The notes under the pieces: model-generated
Database searches by the model: none
What the model saw: only the letters and a program-made list of their open reading frames with translations
Told to the model about the DNA's origin: nothing
Source: Lineus longissimus
Lineage: Eukaryota; Nemertea; Pilidiophora; Heteronemertea; Lineidae
Reading direction: 5' to 3'
Length of the DNA: 64,000 nt
Assembly (NCBI RefSeq): GCF_910592395.1
Contig: NC_088315.1
Location: 10,602,501-10,666,500, forward strand
In this document: positions 55,730-63,875 of the stretch, one piece after another
Position numbering within the stretch: the stretch's first letter is position 1
Layout: each line of letters begins with the position of its first letter
Program-made: the position numbers and the translations under genes

Positions 55730-56657
55730 GATTCTTAACTCTAAAGAAACCTCTGTTCCTCTGAAATTAACTAGCTTACCATTCTCATCAGTGATTTCGA
55801 ATTTTATGTGATTAGTACACTTATTTATCGTTTTCTTACAATTCGGTTCGTATCGCTGCATTTTTATTTGGTCACCATCTTCTACAGGTATGATGCAGAA
55901 AATGTTAGATGGTTTATTGTTGTAGAGGGTCTTAGCTTTGTCAACCAAATTAGCTTGCAGGAATAGATATTTCCTGTAAAGTTGAGTTGAGTGGTCTTGT
56001 GGAGTAGTATTTTCCTTTCTTGGTGAATTTAGTTTGCTTAAAGCCAAACCACTCATTCACCACTGTGAGCTGTTTTTCTATCACCTCTCTTATGGTTTTG
56101 CTTATTTGAAAACCTTCTGTGTTTCTCTCAATCTTGATTTTTTCATTTTTATCTAACTTGTCTACTTTCAGAGGGTACTCTTTATCCTCTGTAAGTTCAA
56201 GGGTTATGTAATTATTGTTATCACAGTAAATTTTCACATGGCTTATTCCAATTTCTTTTATGTATTTTTGCCATACCTCACAAAACTCACTTAAACTAAA
56301 ATGTCGAGAGTATGGAAATGTGTATTGAGTAATGGTGTCTTTAGTTGTGGTAGAATCATTTTCCAAATGCCGTTCGCAAATTTTCATGACTTCCTTTTCA
56401 AGTGTATCTGTTTCAAGTCCAGGAGCAAATAATGTCCTACACCATAATTGTTTATCTAAGGGCTCATGTTTTGTAATTCTGGTTATTTCGACTAGAAATG
56501 AGAAAATCCTGATTCCCTCTGGTAGAAAATCACCTGTCCACCATGAATTGTAAAAGGTTATCGATTTCAAAGTAATGGATTTTATGTCTAATTGGTCTGT
56601 TAAGTAGTACTCAAATTTGGCTTCATTACATTCTTGTTCATTGATTATGAAGTCCAT
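55703..56657 (-). pseudogene. Polinton candidate minor capsid/penton-like protein, frameshifted
   Basis: The minus-strand frame from ATG 56657 to 55950 begins with a region like Polinton proteins thought to be minor virion components (ITLKSITFYNSWWTGDFLP; ISKTIREVIEKQL). At about 55970-56010 the conserved continuation switches to the frame of 56056-55703 (YLFLQANLVDKAKTLYN, KPSNIFCIIPVEDGDQIK, IKFEITDENGKLVNFRGTEVSLELRI). The last segment, ending in an ITDENG-type beta strand pair, strongly resembles the end of that family. A 1-base shift is needed to join the halves: either decay or programmed frameshifting. Capsid assignment is by recalled resemblance only. Confidence 0.55.
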
Positions 56658-56713
56658 TTCTATTTAATTCAAGATATTTATTGAATTTAATAAATTTTAA
56701 TCTAATAAATAGA

Positions 56714-56830
56714 ATGACTGATAAGAATCAGAAAATACTTTGCACTACATGTGACAAGTACATATCCTACAATAATATGGCTATTCACAGGAGAACCAAA
56801 GGTCACTTAAATCCGGATTATCCAAATTAA
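56714..56830 (+). CDS. Tiny Polinton C2H2 zinc-finger ORF, 38 aa
   Basis: MTDKNQKILCTTCDKY then NNMAIHRRTKGH: C-x2-C-x11-H-x5-H, a single C2H2-like finger filling almost the whole product. It lies between two larger genes with its own ATG and TAA. It could be a small DNA-binding regulator; there is no further evidence of expression. Confidence 0.45.
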   Translation: MTDKNQKILCTTCDKYISYNNMAIHRRTKGHLNPDYPN

Positions 56831-56886
56831 ATCCGGATTATGTCCCTATTGCTCAACCCCGAGCCCAATCACTGATCCCTAAAACT

Positions 56887-59800
56887 ATGGATAAGAAACT
56901 TGCATTTGAGGAAAATGAGCTAGATGGCATAAAGAAAGTGAGTGGAATAGAAATAGTAAAACAATTTGGCAAGCCTGTAGTCACCATTAGTTTGAAGATT
57001 GACAGAGAAGCTAAACAAGTGTATGAATACAGAGATAAATTAGAGGAGGTATTATTTCAACTCAATGATTACCATCACAAAATTAGCATATCAGTATTTG
57101 CTCAGTTTGATCGTCAGGGTGAAAGTGTAACACACCCCATACAGTCTCCAATGGAAATCATAATTTAAAGGAACCAGGCAATTTATGCCATAACCAACCA
57201 GTTAAACTACATTAAGACACAGATTGAGGAAAGGTACTTTCAAGGTTCTGGACTTACTTTAAATAAAATAGAGTCTTGTAACATGACCATCTGTTCTTAC
57301 AAGAGGTGTAAAGGTGGTCATTACACTAAATTACCATTTAAAACAAAAGCAGTAATAAATGTGGAATCAAATGACAATAAATGTTTTCTCTGGTCTTTAT
57401 TGGCCGCTAAATATCTGAAAGAAAATCCAGAGACGGACTTTGTCCTGAGAGCAGAGCTCGAGAGTACATTAAATATTACTACCGATATGCTAGAAATGAC
57501 TTCGTCACGAGAACAGAGTTCGAAAACTACTGATATCAAAATCAAATCATTTCCTGTATGTATTCAAAAGGATATTCCTAAGATAGAGAGTGATAATAAT
57601 CTCAAAATTAATGTGTTCAAGTTAGAGAACGAATCGGCTAAGAGCACCTGTGAGGCAAAACTAGAACCTCTCTACCTGTCCAAGAATTATGATGATGATG
57701 ATGTCATTGATCTGCTCTATTTCAAGGACCATTTCATGTACATAAGAGACATCAATCTTTTCTTCAGGACACTAGCTCATAGAGTGTATCTTTGCAGGAG
57801 ATGCATGAATTACTTTTACAGGAAGTCAACACTAGATAAACATAAAAAGAAATGTGGAGAACACGATTACTGTAAGATTACTTTGCCTCCACCTAACAGT
57901 AAATGGTCACAAATTAAATTTGAAAAACACTCATTCAAAAATAGAGTTCCGTTTGTTATCTATGCTGATTTCGAAGCGATAAGCACAACAGTCAATGATA
58001 ACTCGAGCTCTGCTCTCACAACTCAGACAGATACCACTGTTACCACTAAAAAACTTTTTAAACAAAATGCATCAGCTGTTGGTGTTTATGTTCACTCAGA
58101 CTACACACACCTTTACAGTAGCCAGTATGTGTCTCACAGGGGTGCTGATGTTGTAGATGTGTTATGTAATTGGTTAATCAGGGTGGAAGAACAATTCTCT
58201 AATTTATTGAACTGTAACTTTCCTCTAACAATGACAGATGAAGACTGGCATAAATATCAATTAGAAACACATTGTTACTATTGTAATCAACCTTTGGGAT
58301 ATGACAAGGTCAAGGATCATGATCACTACTGTGGTAGATATCGAGGTGCTGCTCACAACTCGTGTAATTTGAATGAAAAGAAAGCTATGTTTGTTCCAGT
58401 GTTTTTTCACAATCTCAGTAATTACGATTCTCACTTATTTATTAAAGAATTAAAAACCTTACTCTTTTTACACATCACATGAAAGCTACAATGTTACTTA
58501 CCTAGAAAAGTCTATGTTTCTTGACGAATTGAAAAATGAAATGGCACCTGATTCTGCCTATGATGAGGCTAAGGTAATATGGGATCATTTCAAGATCAGG
58601 AATCACGGTGAGTTCATTGACCTCTACCTCAAAACTGATGTGATCCTTTTAGCTGATTTATTTGAGAAATTCAGGGATGTCAATTTGAACTACTTTCAGA
58701 TAGATCCCTGTCACTGTTACTCGGCACCAGGCCTAACCTGGCAAGCTGGTTTGAAGTACACAGGAATAAACCTAGAACTACTGACTGATACCAACATCTT
58801 ACTTACTTTTGAGAAAGCAATACGAGGTGGAATTTCGGGTGTTATGGGAACAAGACATGTCAAGGCAGATGAACACCACAAACTACTCTACGTAGACGCA
58901 AATAATCTCTACGGCTGGTCCATGATGGAACCTCAACCCTATGGTAGTTTTGAAATGATAGATATTGATCCACTCGAGCTATGCTCTCAGGACAAAGCTC
59001 GACTTAACATGAATGTTATCAGTAAAGAGCAGATTATGGCAATTCCAAGTGATAGTGAAGTAGGCTACTTCTTAGAGGTTGATTTGGAGTATCCAGGAAA
59101 TATTAAATTTAAGTCAAGGAACTTTCCATTCTGTCCCGAATCTCTCTTTATTGAAGATGATGAATTAAGTCCTTACCAGAGAGAGTTACTGGGTGATGAT
59201 AAAAGATCAAATGTAGAGAAACTAATACTAACACAAAAGGATAAAACTAATTACATAGTGCATTACAGAATGCTACAATTTTACCTAAAGCACGGAATGG
59301 TACTTAAGAGGGTTCATTCAGTGATAAGCTTTAAACAATCAAAGTGGTTAGCACCATACATTGATTTTAACACTAAAAGACGTATGGACTCTAAGACTGA
59401 TTTTGAGAAAGATTACTTTAAATTAATGAATAATGCGTTCTATGGAAAAACTTGTGAGAATGTAAGGAACAGGGTTGAAATTGAATTTGTATCGGACGGG
59501 GAGAGAGCCAGGAATGTAATGGCCAATCCCAGGTTTTCATCGATATGCGTATTTGACGAACATAATGCTGCTATTAGCATGAGGAAAACCTCAATGAAAT
59601 TCAACAAACCAATCTACATAGGAGCTTCAGTACTTGAATTGTCTAAATTATTAATGTATGAATTCTATTATGAAGTTCTTCAACCGTACTTTGGTGAGAA
59701 AAGTATTGAACTACTGTATCTAGATACAGATTCCTTTGTACTTAACATTAATACTGATGACTTAACTAAAGACTTAAAGGAGTTGAAACACTATTTTGAC

Positions 59801-60283
59801 TTCAGTAATTATCCAAAAGATCATACACTCTATGACACCAGTAAGAAGAAGGTACCAGGCTACTTTAAGGATGAGCTAGGAGGAGTAGAGATGACTGAAT
59901 TCATTGCCCTGAGAAGTAAGATGTACGCTTACAGGACCAAGACTATGTCTGGAGAGCAAGGCTCGACTAGGACAAAGTCCCGAGAACAGAGTTCGACAAA
60001 AGATTACGATTCTAAGAAATTGAAGGGTATTGCCAAGAATGTAGTAAGGAGAAATATCTCATTTGATGACTATGTTGATTGTCTTGAAAAGAGTAGGTCA
60101 TTTTACCACAAGATGAGACACTTAAGATCAGATAAACACCAAATCTATTTGGAAGAAGTTGACAAAAAAAGCCTCAGTCCTTTTGATGACAAGAGGTTCA
60201 TACTTGAAGATGGAATAAGCACCTTACCATTTGGAATGTATTATGAAGGCTACATAGATTACAGCGATTCAAACTTCGCTTGA
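56887..60283 (+). pseudogene. POLB: Polinton protein-primed DNA polymerase B, disrupted
   Basis: One gene in pieces. 56887-57168 is the N-terminal part, stopped by TAA at 57166; the same frame continues (ERYFQGSGLTLNKIES) into 57283-58482. That stretch has NDNKCFLWSLLAAKY, exonuclease motif I (YADFEAI, ~57960), a zinc-binding endonuclease VII-like insert (CYYCNQPLG ... DHDHYCGRYRGAAHNSCN) and exo II (NLSNYDSHLF). Near 58470-58510 about 100-150 residues are lost and the frame changes. 58514-60283 has exo III (YLKTD, aa 38-42), Pol A (VDANNLYGW), Pol B (KLMNNAFYGKT) and Pol C (YLDTDSF). The enzyme would replicate the element from a protein primer. In-frame palindromic modules sit at 57435, 57498, 58003, 58976 and 59940. 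Confidence 0.9.
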
Positions 60284-60286
60284 GTA

Positions 60287-60406
60287 CGACTACGTCTTGA
60301 GAGCATAGCTCGAGTCGAGCTTTGCTCTCGGGACTTTGTCCTAGTCGAGCTTTGTCCTGAGAGCATAGCTCGATTAGGACTACGTCCAGAGAACAAAGTT
60401 CGATTA
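60287..60406. repeat. Eight-module palindrome array, intergenic
   Basis: Directly after the polymerase stop. Module starts are 60287, 60301, 60317, 60331, 60347, 60361, 60377 and 60391, alternating 14 and 16 bp. Arms vary together: GAGC/GCTC, GGAC/GTCC, GAAC/GTTC. One further module (GGAC-GTA-GTCC) is at 60510-60520. This is the longest uninterrupted array and shows the rule most clearly. Confidence 0.95.
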
Positions 60407-60534
60407 AACTAATGAATAGGGTGGTGCTGATGGTAGTGTTACTTGGTGAAATTCATCCCTAACACCGAAGTCATGATAATAGTGATAGTGATACACCACA
60501 TTAGGATTAGGACGTAGTCCGGATCCTGTTTGAT

Positions 60535-61194
60535 TTACTGTGACTTCAGTTTTTCTAGCATCTCTGTCTGTGCTAGTTTTTTTCCTTCTTCTAAAAAAGT
60601 CTTCTTTAAAGACTCTACATCAACAGCTGAACTTGCCTCCCTTTGTTTTTTCCTAATGGCATTTTTCATCGAAATGTATTTCTCCTTCTCCTTGAGAATC
60701 AAAGTAAACTCATATGTAGATATGTGAGAATCGGTTAAGGCTTTACTAACCAAATCATTGATTGTGTTCAGTTTTGAAATTGCCAACATTCTGATATTCT
60801 CATGCTTTTCAATTTTCCTTAGAATATTCTTTTTCTCCCAGCCTAAGGCTGATGAAATAATGGCACTACCTATTGTTACGCCACCCAAAGCTAAGCCTAT
60901 CGGTGCCGTGATGACACCAGCTAGAGCGGAAACACCAACAGAGCCAGCTGCAACGCTGGCAAAATTAAGGAAATGGCTAATGCCAGTAATTACGCTAAAT
61001 GCTTTTTTGTACTTTGGAAATATCTTTCTTCTAAATTCAATCTCGCTTTCTAAGAAACTCTTAACCTCACATATTTGTTGTAGTCTGAAAGCCTGAGGGT
61101 TACTTTCTGTATGCTTTTCAGACCTTTCATAGTTTAATTTACTTTCAGAGTTTAAATTACTTAAATCTGGATAAACCTTATTGTCTCCATCCAT
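60535..61194 (-). CDS. Polinton membrane/coiled-coil protein, 219 aa
   Basis: Minus strand, ATG in TTAAATGG. A short N-terminus with YPDLSNLN is followed by a helix (FRLQQICEVKSFLESEIEFRRKIFPKYKKAF). A long Gly/Ala-rich hydrophobic region (FASVAAGSVGVSALAGVITAPIGLALGGVTIGSAIISSALGW) is followed by a long charged helical region (KKNILRKIEKHENIRMLAISKLNTINDLVSKAL). I recognise this as a recurring Polinton companion protein without known function. The layout suggests membrane insertion, possibly a role in particle entry or egress, which is inference. Confidence 0.7.
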   Translation of the reverse strand: MDGDNKVYPDLSNLNSESKLNYERSEKHTESNPQAFRLQQICEVKSFLESEIEFRRKIFPKYKKAFSVITGISHFLNFASVAAGSVGVSALAGVITAPIGLALGGVTIGSAIISSALGWEKKNILRKIEKHENIRMLAISKLNTINDLVSKALTDSHISTYEFTLILKEKEKYISMKNAIRKKQREASSAVDVESLKKTFLEEGKKLAQTEMLEKLKSQ

Positions 61195-61198
61195 TTAA

Positions 61199-61450
61199 TT
61201 AGTGGGAAAAACTAGAATCAGTTGTTCTGTCATTTCTAGTGTTTAGTGTTGATCCTACAGACACTACAGGTTTTTGAAGTACATTAAATTCTAAAGGTTT
61301 TTCTGTCCCAGCAGGCACAGCAGGTTTTAAAGGTTTTTCGGGACCAGGCTCCAACTTTGACTCTACTTCTGCCTCTAATTCTCTATGAAATCGTTCTAAT
61401 CTTTCTTTCCAATTACGTGGTCGTTTTGTGTAACCCCAAGTTCTATTCAT
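61199..61450 (-). CDS. Small Polinton protein, 83 aa
   Basis: Minus strand, ATG in TTAATTAAATG, ending 5 bp before the next gene starts. It starts MNRTWGYTKRPRNWKERLERFHRE, basic and helical, followed by a Pro/Lys/Glu-rich tail (PEKPLKPAVPAGTEKPLEF). No family recognised. Confidence 0.55.
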   Translation of the reverse strand: MNRTWGYTKRPRNWKERLERFHRELEAEVESKLEPGPEKPLKPAVPAGTEKPLEFNVLQKPVVSVGSTLNTRNDRTTDSSFSH

Positions 61451-61468
61451 TTAATTAAGTTAAATAAA

Positions 61469-62629
61469 TCAATTCACTGCAAAGAGTAAATTTCTTTCAA
61501 GTCTATTATTCAACTTAATCATCTCGTTTATGATTTCTGTCTGACTACATATGTTAATGTTCTGGTTCATTCTCATGTTATTATTTAAATTCGATAATCT
61601 ATCAAGCAGAATCATATTTTCATCACGAAGATAATCCCCGAAATGCTGTGATATCACTATTTTCCAATTTGGTATTACATCCTGGTCTCGAAAGACAAAC
61701 CAGTTTTCACTTCTCATCTTTACCATGAAATCCATTGACCTATCCAATTGATCCTTAAATAGTGTGTAGTCTACTTTAGCACTCTTCTGTCTGTTTTCTG
61801 TCTTTTCCATTGGTCTAATGTTAAACCAAGCAAAGCACAGTTCAGGTTTATCTTTGAATTCCTTGATTGGTAAGACATGATCCAACTCTTCTTCTACTAT
61901 TCGAACTCTGTTCTCGGGACTTTGTCCTATTGGAGATAGACTCCTCTGGTACTCTAACCACTGTGAGAAGAAACTGTCTGTACATCCTAGATTGAATGAT
62001 GAATTACCGGTACACTCTCCCTTAGAAATGCGGTTTAGACCAACTCTAATTTTGTGTCTGTCTCTATTACCATTTTGGTCAAGGTAATCCTTTTTGTAAT
62101 ATGAATTAAAACATGATCTGCAGTTACCTCTATTTCCGTCTTTACCAAATTCACCATCACTTAGTAATTTATTTTCATAACATTTATTACATCCCTTGAT
62201 TTTACTTGAACCACATTCTTTACAATAATCAAGTAGTTTATTACGCCTGTTCTTTTCAAAATTAATTTCAGGTTTCTTTTCACAGCACTTAACACAATAA
62301 ATTGTAGGTTGATTTTCCATGTTTTGATTCATCATATTATTCTGATTTTCCATATTATTCTGATTTATCATATTTTGATTTTCCATGTTTTGATTTTCCA
62401 TATTTTGATTTAACATAATCTGATTTAAGATAAACTGATTTATCATATTTTGATTTAACATAATCTGATTTATCATATTTTGATTTAACATATTATTTTG
62501 ATGCAAATAATACAAAAACTTCTGAATATTCTGATTCATCATATTATCATGATTCATCATATTATTCTGATTCATCATACCATTTTGATTCATCATACCA
62601 TTTTGATTATCAAATATTGCTCCATCCAT
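61469..62629 (-). CDS. Polinton HNH-like nuclease with NQNM repeats and zinc ribbons
   Basis: The first ~105 residues are repeats of N-Q-N-M/N-M-M/I-L-N-Q type from an AT-rich tandem repeat (62310-62610). They are followed by several C-x2-C pairs (IYCVKCCEKKP, YCKECGSSKIKGCNKC, CRSCFNSYY), which fit zinc ribbons. The C-terminal part has EELDHVLPIKEF ... CFAWFNIRPMEKTENRQK, the DH-x-LPI and N-x-RP-x-E-N pattern of HNH endonucleases seen in phages and giant viruses. A palindromic pair (61903-61927) is read as PIGQSPENRVRI, ten residues before the HNH start. Likely a DNA endonuclease; the substrate is unknown. Confidence 0.65.
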   Translation of the reverse strand: MDGAIFDNQNGMMNQNGMMNQNNMMNHDNMMNQNIQKFLYYLHQNNMLNQNMINQIMLNQNMINQFILNQIMLNQNMENQNMENQNMINQNNMENQNNMMNQNMENQPTIYCVKCCEKKPEINFEKNRRNKLLDYCKECGSSKIKGCNKCYENKLLSDGEFGKDGNRGNCRSCFNSYYKKDYLDQNGNRDRHKIRVGLNRISKGECTGNSSFNLGCTDSFFSQWLEYQRSLSPIGQSPENRVRIVEEELDHVLPIKEFKDKPELCFAWFNIRPMEKTENRQKSAKVDYTLFKDQLDRSMDFMVKMRSENWFVFRDQDVIPNWKIVISQHFGDYLRDENMILLDRLSNLNNNMRMNQNINICSQTEIINEMIKLNNRLERNLLFAVN

Positions 62630-62716
62630 TTCTTTCTTTATTTAGTAGGACATTTTTTTTTAAATTACGTTTTTCGAACTTGTTCTTGTGACTTAAGTCA
62701 CTTTAGAGACTTTATT

Positions 62717-63868
62717 TCATTTCAATGATTTGATATCAGAAACTGGTAACCATTCATTGAACTTATCACTGTAACCCTTCCACTTCACTAATCCGTATTT
62801 CTTGCCTTTACTGGTCTTGTACCTTAGGATTTTCTCGATCTTGTACTCTAGCTGGTCAGGATTAGGAACATAGCTCAATTCCTCTTCATAGAAATATCCT
62901 TGAATTTCTTCTTTGTGGTAATCCTCAAGCTGGTAGACGATAGGGTGAGTAAAGATGATCTGTTTGATTTGGAACACCTCCTCAGTGTAGTTGGGCATGT
63001 AACCTTTACCGAAAATGGACTTGTACTTTGAAATTCTTACACTGTCACCTACTTTGTACTTTGGATCACCAAATGTCTCTTTGAGGTGAAGACCGTAAAG
63101 ATTGTACCACACTGTTCCTTCGTTTTCCATCTTTCTGGCGTCTACAGGTTTCATACCTATTGATGAGTGAAATGTGTTATTGTAGCCGCTGACCAGGTCA
63201 TCCAGAACGTCAATCCACTTGTCAGTCTCCTTAGCGGTGAAATAACGCCACATTTTTTCTTTAAGGGTTCTATTGAATCTCTCTACTACTGCTGCCTTCT
63301 TATCAGATTTTGTGGAGAACCATTCTATGTCATTTTCTGTTAAGAGTTCCTTGAAGTGTTTGTTGTAAAATTCTTTACCGTCATCAAACTGGATTTTCGT
63401 TGGTTTTGCTTCCTCAAATATCACTTTAAATGCATCTCTGATTTCTTCTCCCCTCTTACTCTTAACTGCTAGAGCCCAAGAAAAACGACTAAATAGATCT
63501 ATGACTGTTAAAATGAATCTGAAACCCTTATTCTGTTTCTCAAATTTTTGCATGTCCACCAGATCTGCTTGCCATTGTTGATCGATGTACGATACCATTG
63601 TCTTCCTGAAGGTGAATTTCTTAATGGCCGGTTTGTGTAGTTGGTGAGTTGGTAGTGTTTCTAGAAATTCTTTCACTTCTTTTTGTTTAATAAGTTTTCC
63701 TGAGCGGGACTTTGTCCCTAGCAACGAAGTTGTGCTCTGCTCTCGTGACGAAGTCATATCTTCCTTGACCTGTTTCCAGATTTTACTCAAAGAACTGTAA
63801 GCCACGGGACTCTCGGGGTTGTAGTACAAATCCCTTAGATACTGCTGTGTGTCATCCTTTACATTCAT
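62717..63868 (-). CDS. INT: Polinton integrase with C-terminal chromodomain
   Basis: A retroviral-type DDE integrase of 383 aa on the minus strand, apparently intact. Catalytic residues are D102 (QADLVDM), D162 (FDDGKEF) and E196 (VVERFNRTLKE). The C-terminal SH3-like part (YKVGDSVRISKYKSIFGKGYMPNYTEEVF) leads to a chromodomain (EYKIEKILRYKTSKGKKYG, LVKWKGYSDKFNEWLP) that probably directs insertion to modified chromatin. The N-terminal linker contains palindromic modules (63707-63756) translated as TSSREQSTTSLLGTKSRSGK, between otherwise conserved segments. The start ATG faces the ATPase start with only TTAA between them. Confidence 0.9.
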   Translation of the reverse strand: MNVKDDTQQYLRDLYYNPESPVAYSSLSKIWKQVKEDMTSSREQSTTSLLGTKSRSGKLIKQKEVKEFLETLPTHQLHKPAIKKFTFRKTMVSYIDQQWQADLVDMQKFEKQNKGFRFILTVIDLFSRFSWALAVKSKRGEEIRDAFKVIFEEAKPTKIQFDDGKEFYNKHFKELLTENDIEWFSTKSDKKAAVVERFNRTLKEKMWRYFTAKETDKWIDVLDDLVSGYNNTFHSSIGMKPVDARKMENEGTVWYNLYGLHLKETFGDPKYKVGDSVRISKYKSIFGKGYMPNYTEEVFQIKQIIFTHPIVYQLEDYHKEEIQGYFYEEELSYVPNPDQLEYKIEKILRYKTSKGKKYGLVKWKGYSDKFNEWLPVSDIKSLK

Positions 63869-63875
63869 TTAAATG
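63866..63875. promoter_or_regulatory. Head-to-head start codons CATTTAAATG
   Basis: The integrase ATG (63866-63868, minus) and the ATPase ATG (63873-63875, plus) are separated by TTAA, forming the perfect palindrome CATTTAAATG. Each start thus has TTTAAATG. Any promoter must overlap the opposite coding sequence. Confidence 0.8.

Noticed and set aside
60287-60406. Regular repeat array resembling a small CRISPR
   Set aside because: Units are 11-bp palindromes with 3/5-bp spacers that are themselves conserved; there are no unique spacers and no cas genes, and the context is a eukaryotic transposon.
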